Shown here piece by piece: positions 1-12,061 of a stretch of 64,000 nt of DNA; position 1 is the first letter of the stretch, and the number at the start of each line of letters is the position of its first letter. The position numbers and the translations under genes are program-made. The notes under the pieces were generated by a model. It had not been told where the DNA came from. It saw only the letters and a program-made list of their open reading frames with translations, and searched no databases. Location of the stretch: positions 52,105,667 to 52,169,666 of the forward strand of contig CM061067.1 of NCBI GenBank assembly GCA_030762895.1, given 5' to 3'. Origin of the DNA: Sophora flavescens. Its lineage: Eukaryota; Streptophyta; Magnoliopsida; Fabales; Fabaceae.

Positions 1-13
1 AACGAGACTAAGC

Positions 14-1442
14 TTATCTGAGCCACCTACAAGCTTTGACAGAATCTGTTAGATATGTTACATCTTGTTTCAGTTTTGCAACTTCACAAGAAACATGAGG
101 TTCACACACCATTTTGTCAGCTAGACCTATATTCATTGATTTTAGTATGTCATTTTCATCTTTAAGGTTTTGTTTCTTAGTGCAGGCCCTATTATATTCT
201 CTAGTCAGTTTAGAAAATTTCCTTTTGAGACTCTTATATTCTCGTGATAGTATATACGACTCATGCAACAATTCATCAAAAGCATTTTGAAGAGTGGACG
301 GGTCAGAGTCCATTACCTCAACATCAGTGTATTCACTTTCTCGATCGATTAATCCGCCATGAGAGACAGATATTTGCCTCTTCCTCAGCTTCATTTTCTT
401 CATCTGATGAAGACAGATCAAGATCCTCCCATGTAGCCATTAAACCTTTCTTCTTTTTGAAGAATTTCTTTCTATTCTTTAGCTAAGGGCAGTCAGTTTT
501 GAAATGACCAGGTTTCATGCATTCAAAGCACAATGGTGGACCTTTTTCCTTGGAGTCTGACTTCTCCTTGGGAAACTTTTTGTTGAGTTGCTTCCTTCTG
601 AAACCACATTTTTTTCTCCACATATGTTGAATATTCCTGGAGATAAAGGATAATTCATCCTCATCTGATCCTTCATCATTATCAGAGGATTCAGACTTAT
701 CTGATGACTCAGCAGTTTTGAGAACTTTTGATGAACTTGTTTCCTCTGCCTTTAGGGCAATAGATTTTCCTTTTCTGGAATTTTCTTCTTCATTAAGTTC
801 AAGTTTTTGAACCTTGAGAGACCCAAGAAGCTCTTCCAAAGAGAGTGTTTTCAGGTTTTTGGCTTCCTGAATAGCAGTTACTTTGGGTCTCCATTGCTTG
901 GATAGACTTCTCAGGATTTTTCTGACATGATCTCTATTTTCATAAACTTTTCCAAGAGATCTGAGACTGCTGGTGATGGTTTGGAATCTTCCAAACATTT
1001 GGTCTATTGTTTCAAGTTCACCCATCTTGAACAGCTCATACTGATGAACCAGCATGTTGATCTTTGATTCCTTAACTTGTGAGGAACCCTCATGAGCTAA
1101 GGCAAGAGTATCTCATATTTCTTTTGCAGTATTGCAGCTGTGAACTTTGTCATGTTCAAATCTGGTTATAGCACACATGAGATAATGCTTAGCCTTCAGA
1201 TTCAGCCGATGTTGGTTTTTCTGCTCTTGAGTCCATTGGCCTCTAGGAACAACATCTCCAGCTTCATCTCTTGGTTCAGTGTAGCCGGTTTCAATTAGCT
1301 CCCAAATATCTACATTATGTGCATCTAAGAAGGCCATCATTCTCTTCTTCCAGTAGTCATAATCTGTTCCATCAAAGAGAGGAGGTCTTTTAATAGCTTG
1401 TCCTTCTGCATCCATGGTTGTTAGATCGTACTTCATCAGCAC
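14..1442 (-). pseudogene. gag: Ty1/copia gag, broken
   Basis: Capsid-like Gag of a copia retrotransposon, normally an RNA-binding particle protein. Reading leftward from an ATG at 1442, an N-terminal segment with the FDGTDYDYWKKRM motif (DUF4219/UBN2 type) is followed by a TGA at about 1112 where copia gags usually have Trp. It continues from about 1109 through the UBN2 core, an acidic Ser/Glu stretch and one CCHC zinc knuckle (CFECMKPGHFKTDC, about 494-535). A TAG follows directly after the knuckle, where the homologous copy at 54080 has GAG. A frameshift near 385-400 then shifts the remainder (a coiled-coil-like segment, 14-421). The stop and the frameshift are read directly by comparison with the copy at 53666-54250. 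Confidence 0.88.
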
Positions 1443-1472
1443 TTGTTAGATACTCAACCCTTTCGAGGCTGA

Positions 1473-1484
1473 GCTCTGATACCA
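1473..1484 (-). other. Primer binding site (initiator tRNA-Met type)
   Basis: On the minus strand TGGTATCAGAGC lies two bases inside the 5' LTR end. This is the classic sequence complementary to the 3' end of plant initiator tRNA-Met used to prime copia reverse transcription. It fixes the LTR boundary and the element's direction. Confidence 0.92.
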
Positions 1485-2071
1485 ACTGGAGTTGACACAG
1501 GCAAACACAAGAAGGGAGTTGAATTGTGTTTGTTAATAATTTTCGAAAATAACATTTAAAACAATTTTTGCACACAAGGAGATTAGAAACAGAAGCAAGC
1601 ACAAAGAAAAATATCCTTTTTAAAAGACTTTAACAAAAGCAATATCAAAACCCCTCGGTTAGTAAGAAACAAATAAAGCTGTAAGAGATAAGAGATAAAA
1701 GAATCACGCAAGATGTTTTATCCTAATTCACCCTCTTCCAACCAAGAGCTACGTCCAGTCCCTTCTACTTGAAGGATTTTCTCCACTACAGCCAAATATT
1801 CAACACCTCTCCAGGCTACAAGTATTTCTTTCTTACCAAGCATCTTCAGGCTCTAACTCTAACAAAGAGATTTAATGTTTGATCTTCTTAACTCACTATG
1901 TGTGATGATATGACAGTTTAAGATCGGATGAATATTTTCACAATATTTAAACTAATAAATACCGACTCTTGCTCTCTAAAGAAATATGAGTATGAGTGAT
2001 TGTAGTTTGACAAAAGTTGAGCTCGTAAGGTTGTGCAGTCAAGAGTCCTTTCTTCAGTATCTCAGGTCTTG

Positions 2072-2079
2072 TATTTATA
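2072..2079 (-). promoter_or_regulatory. TATA box of copia LTR
   Basis: TATAAATA on the minus strand inside the LTR. The same motif with the same surroundings occurs in the LTR copies near 45446-45453 and 60797-60806, fitting the U3 promoter driving element transcription. Confidence 0.6.
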
Positions 2080-3048
2080 GTGACCCTCTTCTTTAGTTGT
2101 ATTTCTTCAACGGTTACTTTGAATAATCCCGTTTAGAGATAGCATTTAATGCATGATATCCGTTGTGACTGATAGCTTGATTGTGGTAAGCTGAATAGTG
2201 CTCTTGATTATCGAGGTAGCACAAAATAGGAGGCTTACTGTTCTGAGTTTTGCAGCTTGAGAACTTGTTGTTCCTCCTTTGCGAACAATCCAGCTTTTTC
2301 AACCATAAAGTTGTCATCGTACAGATCGTTTTGCAGTATCTTATTATACGATTCTGGCTTTTGCATCTCTTGATGGTACCGTGTTTCTTTTACAACAAGA
2401 TAAAGTATTAAAGCAGATAGGACAAATGTGTAGAACAAATATTCTATTGAAATAAATATCAATCATTTGAAATGAATACAAGAGATTCGGATAGCATTTA
2501 TTTATTCGAAGATGGAGCTCGTCTACTTTTAAAAAAAAACTCCGTCTACTTAGTTATATGTGAGACTAAGTCTGTTTCAACAGATTATTTTGCTCGTTCG
2601 ATGACGTGGCATATCCTATTGTCTATCAAGTCTTTGGACCTGTTATTTCTCAAAGAGTTATAGAGATCTCCGTCTAGTGACGTTGCGGTTAGAGCTCGTT
2701 TACTAGATTACTTTATTTTTCATTTCATTTACTTCTACTAATTACTTTTGTCTGCTTACGTGACAAGATGGACTCGCTTATTATCAAGTCTTTGGAATTG
2801 CTGTATCTAACAAGTTATTTAGGTATTCATCTAGCAACCATATAGAGCCTCGTTCACTTAAAAAAACCAGCCTACTTAAATAAATAAGTAACTTTTCCAA
2901 AATATTGAGCAACCCGTCTACAAGGGTGGATGCTGCATAACTGAAAGCACATGTTAGATCTCAACTAACATTTTACCAAACAAATTTAATCATTTTGTTA
3001 GCATCGAAACTTAGAGATTATTTAATTCAAAATCACTTTGGTTCCAAC

Positions 3049-3539
3049 TAGGGGTGTAATCGGGTTGGGTTTGATCGGATTTGAAGGGTTTCATCATCCG
3101 AACCGATCAAATTTGATCGGTTCGGATCGGTTCGGATTTGGCAAATTTTCAGGTACGGATCCGAACCGAACTGAACCGATCACAATCGGGTTGGTTCGGT
3201 TCGGATCATCGGGTTACTCTTTTTAAAAAAATTTACACTTAAATATTAATAAAAAATTAGAAAAATAAAATAAAATATACATATTTAATTATTAATTATA
3301 TTAAATTTATATATAATAATATATTAATATTATATAAAATAATTAAAAAATAAATATTTTAAAGGGTTCGGATCGGTTCGGATCGGATCGGATCAGAATT
3401 CTCGGATCTGAGACCCGAACCGATCTGGTTCGGATCGACGCTTTGGAATCCGATCCGATCCGATGATCCGAACCAATCCACCAAAATCGGTTCGGATCCG
3501 TCGGGCTCGCGGATCGGATCGGATCCGCTTACACCCCTA
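3049..3539. mobile_element. hAT-type non-autonomous DNA transposon (491 bp)
   Basis: Exact 11-bp terminal inverted repeats TAGGGGTGTAA at both ends, flanked by a perfect 8-bp target duplication GTTCCAAC (3041-3048 and 3540-3547). An 8-bp duplication and a TAGGGGTG terminus are the hAT superfamily signature. Subterminal regions are packed with GGTTCGGATCGG-like motifs in both orientations, typical of transposase-binding subterminal repeats; the centre is AT-rich. No transposase. The short ORFs here (3038-3226 plus, 3359-3556 minus) only read the repeats. Confidence 0.93.
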
Positions 3540-3548
3540 GTTCCAACG

Positions 3549-6500
3549 CCAACCATTTTTTTTTCTGAAATAGAAAGAAATTTACTTAAAAAGAACCCGT
3601 TATAATTAATTAATTATTGTATACAATAGTAACAATACAAATGTAATGGCTCTAAACAAAGTCAAGTTTAATGGGATCCATAGGGAAAAGAGAAAAATAT
3701 AAACTTAATAATCTTATTGTGAAAATTGGCTAAGCGGTCACACTACTCCAAATAAAAAGAATAATCATTCAAAAAGAATCATACAAAGGTTGCTTTGAAT
3801 ATAGAAAAGCAACCATCATTACTATATTATTATCATACACCACTTAAAATAAATTGAGAAACTGAAAGCAATAATTCAATTTTCACAATCTATCATGAAA
3901 AATATTTTAAAATTTTCGTTGCTTTGTAAACTATTTTTCCCCAATGCGTATGATAACTTTATTCCATCACATTACCTAATAAGCAATTTTATCAAAATAT
4001 AAAAAATAATTATAAAAAAATTAATTTATCCCATGTAATTTTGAGTTTTATGATATCAATATCAGAGTATATATTTGAAATAAACAGTTTTCTACATATC
4101 AGATGTATTGAATTTTATTGGGATACTCAAACTACACTTTATTTAAAAGTAGCATACAAAAAAATGTAATTATTAAAATACATGCAATCAAAAAAATGAA
4201 GAAAAAAAACACAAGGAAAACTTGATCGACCTTTCGCTTCCAACTACACAAATAGCACAAGTCTCTATAGGTGTAGTTGTGAACCTAATGGACTAAAGAA
4301 TAAGTTGAGTACACTATAACAATTATATGAAAATCAATAATTCAAATCTAGTGCATTACCTCCTGCAAATTACTCCACATTAATTTTGCAGCCATTTCAT
4401 ACTTGAGATGATTATATGATCATATATATCAAATCAACTCAGAAAATATATTCTCTTACCACAAAAAAACCCACCCTTAATTTGCTGGTTCCAATTGCAT
4501 TGACATGCTGCCAGATGCCAACAACCATGCATGTGTCCACGTTCTTTTGCAGCATATCATTCCAGAAGGTCCATTATGGAGACCTACTTGGCTACCCCAT
4601 TTTATCTATCCATCTATTTATCTATCATTTTTTCAAATAAAATTTTTTTAAATGGAAATTAAGAGCTTACTTGATCGGAACGTTGATAGTTGAAAGTTGA
4701 AAGTCTCTTCCAAAGGAAATTCATTGGCTTGAACGCAGTATTGAAATTGTAGCTTATTTGTGACACCTTATGGAATTGCAGTAATTCTGTGCTTTGCCTA
4801 TTTTTTTAAATTTTTTCATAGGGATTACGATGTAACTACCCCATCATCAAAAGCTATGACATCTAAAACAAATTACGAGAGAAGGACATGTCAGGTTAGA
4901 TATTCACCATTCTTTAAGATGAAACTGAGAGCACAAAATTAAGTTTCCCTAAAAATTGAAACACGAAGTGAAAAGAAAGAACATTAAAGTTGTCATCACC
5001 ATCGTCACTGAACGTGAACCCAGTCAACAACCAAGGAACATGCCTATTCAACAATTCATCAAACCTGTCAGTTGATAAAAATATTTACATAATAATGATA
5101 ATACCTAAAAAAAAAGGAAGAAAAGCATCAGATTTAAAAGCTACAGGTAGTTTGTTTTCCCCGTGATGACGAAAATTGGTATCAGATTGATCAGACACTC
5201 GAGTATAGTAGAACCCATTCACGAAAGAGAGAAACCGGTGAGGGAGGACAAAAGCTAGCAGAGCAATGATTTGAATATAATTTAAATTTAAATTATTAAT
5301 TAATAATGAAAATGATTTGAATATAATTTGAATTAAATGATCAAAGAGATTGGGAAATGACTTGAATATAATTTAAATACATATTAATAGAAATGATTTG
5401 TTACTATTTTGAATCACACAATCAAAGAGAATAAACGAAAATGAATTTTGAATTCAATTTTAGCCGGCTCATTTTTATTAATTGCAAGTGGATTTTATGC
5501 GGGTCAAAATTTTGTGATTAATTTTTGCTTGATGCACAAATCAATAACAATTTTTGAATTCAATTTGTGATTAAATGTCAAGTTGCTAATATGATGATAG
5601 TAATCAATTAGGTCATTTCAATTTGTATGTAGTATAGATATCGATTTTTCTTTGCATATGTTAAGAAATTAATATTAAAGATGTTGTGTTGAAAACTGTA
5701 TATTTAATTTCTTGAAAGTTTAAAAATTGTTTTTTCAATACAATATTTTTATATTTTAATTATTTAACATGTGTAAGGTTGCATTGATTAGAAAAATGAT
5801 AATATATAGATTTTACACAAAAATCAGATCATTTACTTTTTTCCATGGAAAATGACTAAAACAGAACATTTCATTTGAGTTATGTTATCTGAACATCAAA
5901 TTTTGGATACATGTGTGACACCGTATATATTTATCTCTATCTTTCACTTACTTTTTATCTTCTTTGTATGCACGTTTCTCAAAAATATACCCAAAATCAA
6001 AAGGGTGGTGTCCCTATTTTGTTGTACAAAAATCATTTCTCTTTCATTTTATAGGCATTTAAATAACAGTTATGTTTTTTGATACACAATTGGGATAGTA
6101 TACCGTGTTCCCTTTCTTTTTTTATAAGAGAATGTTAATATGTGCCCATAATGCATTGGTTAAGGAAAAAAAAAAAGAAATTTTTTATTGGAAAGTTATA
6201 TATTTAATATATTGAGAAGGCAAATACTTCGTGTTCCAAGAAAAATTTGTTTGTTATGGAATCCTTACTCAATATTCTTAGGACCAGATAAAAAGTAAAA
6301 TAAGTGATAGATAAAAATAAACACATATAATAACATATACAATATCTAAATTTTTATGTTCAAATAACACAATAATCTGCTTCATGCCTTCGTGCTGAAG
6401 CCTAACTATTCTAGCAAGCTTTCATAAATCATAAATAAATCATAAAAACTAGACGCGTACAGAACAAGGAAAGGTGATTTATTTAAGGGAATAATCTAAA

Positions 6501-7250
6501 ATCTAAATACATGACACACGAATTATGGAATGAAATCCTTTATTATTTATAATTCACACGGTTGGCAATGATAATGAAATTCTGGATTCGGATTCATTCA
6601 TTTTAGTGAAAAAAAAAGTTTCGCAAAATAATAAGCATATGTATGATAAAATATTTTATTAAAAAATAAATATTAGTTGGGATTAAGTATGAAAAACTGA
6701 TAGTATATTAAAAAAAAAGGTATGAAAAACTGACCATTTCAATAATAAATTATATAACTTTCGTTGAAAATGGAATTCAAGATAATTTATTCTGTTTGGG
6801 TTTTGAAAAAAAGTATTTTTATACGGAAAACTATAAAAAATTATATTATATAATTTAATAATATATATCTGATAATTAAATTTACAGAGATAAAATGAGA
6901 GTGTTATTGATTTGAAATTAATCTAGCAATTTGTTTAAATGACTTTCAAACTTCTCTAAAAATCACTCTTTTATCATAAAAACAATTTTGTTGTAATTTA
7001 ATTATGTTTGTAAAGCATATTAAACTAAATCTAAAACAACTTTTTTTTCCAAAATAAATTATTTCCCATCCTACTCATACTTGATTTTCTAATGAGATAT
7101 TATCAACTGTGTTTTTTTTTTATACTTACACATACTCATGTTTATATTTTATATTTAAATACAAATGGTCACGGGTCAATGTCTTTTTTCATATATATAT
7201 ATATATTTTAAAATAGAAACCAATGTATATTGTTTTTTCATGAAAGGGTA
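3549..7250. other. AT-rich intergenic stretch, no supported gene
   Basis: Long A/T runs and scattered short ORFs without recognisable domains. The only segment that looks possibly genic is 4935-5255 on the minus strand (listed separately). A short (TA)n run lies at 7191-7206. Nothing else can be supported. Confidence 0.7.
4935..5255 (-). pseudogene. Possible unidentified gene fragment
   Basis: On the minus strand an acceptor-like CAACTGACAG near 5065 precedes an open segment that includes the peptide HVPWLLTGFTFSDDGDDN, whose composition looks protein-like rather than random. About 130 bases upstream is another short open stretch beginning MGSTILECLINLIPIF, closed by a stop. The two could be exon remnants or chance. 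No family is recognised and no complete reading frame can be built. Confidence 0.2.
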
Positions 7251-7253
7251 TCC

Positions 7254-7419
7254 AATAAGAGTTTAATTACTATGTATTCATAGTATAAAATTTTTTACAC
7301 TATCAATTAATCAAAATTTATGATATGAATAAAAGATTTTAACTTATATGATAAGTTATGATTAATTGATAGTATAAAAAATATTTACACTATCAATATA
7401 TATTAATTAAATCCATAGA
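7254..7419. mobile_element. MITE-like inverted-repeat element (copy 1)
   Basis: Imperfect terminal inverted repeats of about 50 bp: the left end AAGAGTTTAATTACTATGTA pairs with the complement of the right end around 7370-7419 (GATAGTATAAAAAATATTTA onward). The centre is short and AT-rich. It is clearly related to the copy at 7852-8037. Superfamily not assigned because no convincing target duplication was seen. Confidence 0.6.
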
Positions 7420-7851
7420 ATAATAGCACTCTTTAGTTTAGTGAGTACCTGTTTTTATTTGTTGCATAAGGTTTGGTCTCATTATGGGAAAAAATTTGGT
7501 GAGATCGGTGATCCATCAAGGCATCGGTAAAGGAAGCCGATCAATGTCTAATGTGTTTTTTTCCTCCAATGAGAGATTGATTTTCACTGAATCAAGTTTG
7601 CAGATATTAAGGATCTATTATCTATCTATTTTAAATATATCATATACGAGTTTAATTTCGATAGATTATCGTTGAACAATAACAAATCGTTTTATATATT
7701 ATTTTTAAGATAATTATTATAAAAATCACATATTTCTAATGATATGTCAATCCATAATCAATTGATGTTGTAAAAAAAACGTTATATTAACATTATATCC
7801 CAATTGCAGTAAAAAAAATTATATACCAATTAAATTCATACCATTAAATAA

Positions 7852-8037
7852 AGAGTTTAATTGATATATATTGTTAGTGTAAATGTTTTTTACATTATCA
7901 ACCAATAATAAATCGACACATCATTGAAAATATTTGATTCTTATCCAAATCACTTAAAGTCATTTATTTCATGATTTGTGATTGATTAATAGTATAAAAA
8001 ACTTTATACTGATAATATATACCAACTAAACTCTTAA
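7852..8037. mobile_element. MITE-like inverted-repeat element (copy 2)
   Basis: Left end AAGAGTTTAATTGATATATA pairs with the complement of the right end ATATATACCAACTAAACTCT. About 40 bp of imperfect inverted repeat around a short centre. Same family as the element at 7254-7419. Confidence 0.65.
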
Positions 8038-8440
8038 ACAAATTATGTGATGTCATATCATAATTTTGATTTGATCTCTTTCCAGAATCTCAATCTCTCA
8101 TGATATTGAATCAAAAATTTCCTTTTTTTATTAATTATTTTATAGATTTTGTTATATTTGTTAAAGAGTCAATATATAGAAAAAAATTTATTGAAAATCA
8201 TCACTTTTAAATTTTTAAGTGTTGAGTGCATTGTTTTTTCAATCGAACTTTTTTATCATTGATTACTTAATCAATATTTTTTGAACACCTATTAGCATTT
8301 ACCTTATTTTATTTTATGGTTAAAATTCTTTTATTCCTCCAATATACTCCTCCACCTCCCATCTTCATTTACCTAGAGAGTATTACCTTGAGTCAAAAAA
8401 AGAAAAAGAAAAAGAAAAAGAGAGAGATTATTACCTAAAT

Positions 8441-8716
8441 ATTAAGGACATGTTTGTTTTGTTTTTAGTTTCCTGTTTTCATTTTCTATTTTCTATTTTC
8501 AGAAATAGTTACAAAACTGACACTTTGTTTTCATTTTTTTCTTGTTTTCAGAAATTTATACAGGAAACAGTGAAAACAAAAAAAAAAGTTTTCAATGTTT
8601 CCTGTACACATTTCATTTCTAAAACAAGAAACAGAAAACAAGATGACAGTTTTGTAATTATTTCTAAAAACAGGAAATAAAAACAAGAAACTAGAAACAA
8701 AGCAAATAGACCCTCA
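8441..8716. mobile_element. MITE-like element with long inverted repeats
   Basis: The sequence at about 8450-8525 (GTTTGTTTTGTTTTTAGTTT onward) is the near-complement of about 8640-8710 (ending AACAAAGCAAATAGACCCTC). The arms are about 75 bp and the whole is about 275 bp, so the 8450-8680 ORF is a by-product. The GGTCTATTTG-type end resembles many plant hAT/PIF MITEs, but the target duplication is unclear. A purine-rich (AAAAAG)n run directly precedes it at 8396-8425. Confidence 0.55.
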
Positions 8717-8774
8717 ATTGCACATGTCTCCCTCCATCATTTATGTTGTGTTGATTAAGGAGTTAAATTTTGCA

Positions 8775-8937
8775 CAAAGGGTTGGCCTAATAGAAGCGTG
8801 TTAAGTCCGTCAGGTGAAAGAATGTATGTATAGGGATACTCTCATAATACGGGAGGTCTTTAACTCGAATCCTAACAAAAATAAATTTCTTGGGGAGGGG
8901 TAGTACTCATATCTCTCCAGTTTAGTAATCCACAAAA
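8775..8937 (+). mobile_element. Degenerate tRNA-derived SINE
   Basis: A segment starting GGGTTGGCCTAATAGAAG with a B-box-like TTTAACTCGAATCCT downstream and an A-rich end near 8937. Its layout resembles the better preserved SINE at 14795-14982 (GGGTTGGTCTAGTAGAGC start). No clear target duplication, so an old copy. Confidence 0.4.
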
Positions 8938-8939
8938 AA

Positions 8940-9780
8940 GAAAAACATCATTTCTAATGCAAACTTTTTTTTAAAAAAAATTCGTATCCTAAATTCCAAT
9001 GTTTTGTAACAAAAAAAAATTCTAATTTTTGAAATAAAAATGACATAATTAGTGAGCATAATTAGATAATTATTTATTATTTTTGTTCCTCTTAAAATTA
9101 ATTTTACCCAATTTAGTTATACCCAATTTAAAATCAATTTTTTTTTGCTACATTTAAAATCAACTTTTTGGTGTAACCCAAAATACAAAAAAACAACTTT
9201 TTGGACGCAAATTGATAAGCAAATGTCATCAAAATCTCAAAATCACTTTTACTTCATCCAAAATATAGTTTAGATTAACGAAAATGTTAAACAAAGAGTG
9301 AGTCATCATTTTGGTCCCGAAATTATTAGGCGACGATAAGTTGGTACCTCACATTAAGAAATAAATAAAAATGTTTCTCAATTTGAAAAAATTAATCAAA
9401 TTTGACGATATTTTTCCATTTGAGGAGCATAACGTAATGAACGTTTTCCAATTTTGGAGACATTTTTGCCTATTTTCTTTTATGTGAGTGACCACTTCAA
9501 ATTTTTTTCTCTCCCCGAGTGAGAAGAAAATGGAAGAGGGATAGAGCGTTTCATGAAAAATGACTTTTATACCATTCTTTTTGGGTTTGCATTCAATTAT
9601 TTAATAAATTTAAATAAATTGAACTAAATTAAATGAAATTAATAAAATAATTATATTAAACTACTAAATTTTATTAGTTAAAATAACTTAAATCAATTAA
9701 ATTATTTAAATTGTTTGATTATTTAAATTAACTTAATTAATAAAATTAAAATATCTGTAAAATGGCTATTTAGGTAACGG
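8940..9780. other. AT-rich upstream region, no gene seen
   Basis: Poly-A/T runs and AT-rich text without an ORF or RNA gene that can be supported; part may be distal promoter of the gene starting at 10100. Confidence 0.6.
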
Positions 9781-9819
9781 TGTTTTTATCTTTTTAAAAA
9801 TAATTATATTTTTCTCTTC

Positions 9820-10099
9820 TCACTTTCAATCCAACCAAACCAAACAAAAAGAAGGGAGACTTTCTCCTCCATTCCTCTCATATTTCTGTTACAACACATC
9901 AAATCTACTCCATTTCTCACTATTTTCTCTCTTCTTATACTATTTCTTACCTTTTTCTCTCCTCGCAAAAGTAATCAAAAGATAAATAAAATAAATAAAT
10001 TTGAAGCAAAATTCAATCAAAGCCAAAAGCAGCAGTGTAGAAGATTGGAGATTTTTGGGTTTTGGTTGAGAAGGAAAGGAAAGAGAAGTCACAGAGACG
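9820..10099 (+). promoter_or_regulatory. Promoter-proximal and 5' UTR region of the TMEM50-like gene
   Basis: Pyrimidine-rich tracts (CTTTCTCCTCCATTCCTCTC, TTTTCTCTCTTCTTATACTA) typical of plant core promoters and 5' leaders precede the ATG at 10100. No unambiguous TATA box could be chosen, so the start site is not placed. Confidence 0.4.
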
Positions 10100-12061
10100 A
10101 TGGAGTTAATGGAGCTATGGGCAATCTTCGGTCCCGGCATCGCAGGCGCTGTCTTCGGTGCCGGCTGGTGGATCTGGCTCGACGCCGTCGTATGCAGCTC
10201 CACCACCGTCCCCTTCCTTCACTACCTCCCTGGTTCGCAACTTCGCACTACTCCTCTCGTACTTTTATTTAGGGTTTCACTTAATCAATCACGCGTTTGA
10301 TTGTAATTTCTAATTTCTTAAAGGAATTTTTGCATCTCTGGCGGCTTTGATGTTCAATTGCGTTAGAAAAGAGGACATTGATTATTCTCCATACGACGAA
10401 GGCGAGTGGAGGTGTGTCATTCACTTCATTACTTTCGTCTTTCAATTCAATTCAATCCAAAACTCTGAAGTTAAAATTATAATCGACCATAGGGTTTCGT
10501 CTCAGTTGATTTTGGTAGAGAGATTCTAGTTTGATTAATTGATATCGTCAATATCTTGGAAAACGTAGTTAGGTTTAAATTAGTTTACACAAGTCAGGAA
10601 AATAGAACAGGAGCAAGGGAATAAGGTGGTTGAGTAGTGACTTGTATTTCTGAAATGTGTAAATGGTATTAAGTTTTAGGAATAGGAACAAGTGAGTAGT
10701 GAGTGATACCATTGGTCTTTAAACGTTTTTGAATTATTGATCTGGCCCTTTATATGTTCTTATTTACTATGTTCATCACTTTGAAAGAAGATTTTTCGTT
10801 CTCCTAAAAAATATCAAGGACTAATTGAGTCAAATGTATAAAGTGGTAATAGATGTCCGTTATCCTCCCTCCAAAAATCTGCTGTCAATGAGAATATGAA
10901 AGCAATATAATTTCATGCAACCTTGTGCCTGGTTTGAAGTCCCAGCATTTCAATACTAATTAAGTCAAATTTATAAAGTGGTAATCGTGTTACTAGCTTA
11001 GTCTGTGCAAGCAGATACATGTTATTAAAAATTATGCCCCTCATTGTCTCATCACCCATCATTAGTCTATGTGATAGAGGAATGTGGATATGCAAGAAGA
11101 GAAAGGTGAATTATGTCCGTGTTAAAAGATGATAACACAATAATCACATGGCTCTCTATGTTGTCTTGAGAATTAGTTTTAACCACTTCCTCTTCTAAAC
11201 AGACTGAAGCTGTGGCTCTTCATTGCATATGTTGTATCCTTTGTTTCTTTAGCCGGATCAGCGGGTCTGTTGATCCAAGATTCAGTTGATAAATCTGCCC
11301 CTTCAGTGTGGACTGGAGTTGCAGGTGTTTTGCAGTGTGTTTTTGTCTTGATCAGGTAAGTGGTGTTCAAACCCCCTTTTTGGATAGAAAGATTGTGTTT
11401 GAGCATTTAATGATTCATCTATGCCCTCTTCATCTATCTCACTTCTCTTGAATGCTCTTACAAATTTGAGTTGAGAACATCCTTTCCCGTCCAGGTGTAA
11501 TGCAAAAGTGCCTTGTTTCTATGATTAAAAGAAATTGTGTTGAAAACCATCAAAAAACAGAAATTGTTGAAGAAGCATTCACGGAAATGAATATTTAGAA
11601 AACTTTTTTCAATTTTCAAAAATTATTTTGAAACAGCTAGCATTTCAAATTTCATTAGAAACATGTACCTAACTTTATTTCAATTGTCTATTTAGGATAA
11701 CCTGATACCATTATAATACTGATTTCTGAAAGGTCTTGAGTCTTAATAATTTTTTTTACAGACAGCTTGAAAACACATCCAAGTATACCTTCTGTTACAG
11801 TCATTCTCTGAAATTGAAATTTGAAAGCATAATCTTTTGTCTCTCATGATTCCATCACTTATATAAGTTAAAAGCTGAAAAGGATTGATATTTCTGCTTA
11901 TGTCAATCTGAAAATGGTCAAATTTTACCGTCTTGTTTGATGATGGTTTCTCTTCGTAGCATGACTGACCCCACCCTTTTTTTCTTATTGGTTACTTGTT
12001 TTGTAATTCAATTCTCGTTGTACACAGTGGACTGGTTTATTGGACTTCTCATCCTGAATAA
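10100..12061 (+). CDS. TMEM50 / UPF0220 family four-pass membrane protein (4 exons, 135 aa)
   Basis: Small integral membrane protein related to animal TMEM50A/B and yeast Vps68, a family linked to endosomal/ER membrane function; its exact role in plants is not settled. Exons read by eye: 10100-10232, 10324-10411, 11203-11355 and 12028-12061. All introns are GT-AG and the phases join to 408 nt with a TAA at 12059-12061. The product starts MELMELWAIFGPGIAGAVFG and ends GLIYWTSHPE. Membrane segments lie at about residues 8-30 (GAGWWIWLDAVV), 44-56 (FASLAALMFNCV), 75-98 (LWLFIAYVVSF, AGSAGLLIQ) and 107-130. The conserved RKEDIDYSPYDEGEW loop lies between the second and third. Length and order match plant homologues as I remember them. 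No disruption is seen, so it is probably expressed. The ATG at 10100 is chosen over 10109 because it gives the family N-terminus. Confidence 0.9.

Larger units (their letters stand above)
1..3548 (-). mobile_element. Ty1/copia (SIRE-like) element, 5' half, truncated by window start
   Basis: A minus-strand LTR retrotransposon whose 5' LTR lies at the right and whose gag runs leftward to the window edge; pol would be outside the window. It belongs to the same family as the two arms at 44877-61396: the LTR end, gag sequence and primer binding site motif match. The gag is broken by stops and frameshifts, so this copy is not autonomous. Its LTR tip was later hit by a hAT-type element. The left-hand part of the element is not visible, so a 3' LTR cannot be checked. 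Confidence 0.9.
1487..3548 (-). repeat. 5' LTR of copia element, interrupted by a hAT-type insertion
   Basis: The LTR proper is 1487-3048 (about 1.56 kb) plus the few bases duplicated at 3540-3548. It ends with TGGAGTTGACAC on the plus strand (inner end) and matches in inverse the LTRs at 44877-46467 (same orientation) and 59776-61396 (opposite orientation). The outer tip GGTTCCAAC corresponds to the family's TGTTGGAACC start; the terminal A expected in CAACA is G here after the duplicated site, so the outer boundary is approximate. Confidence 0.88.

Noticed and set aside
10045..10272. Alternative ORF overlapping the first exon of the TMEM50-like gene
   Set aside because: Shadow frame, Arg-rich by composition; the 10100 frame gives the conserved family sequence and splices cleanly.
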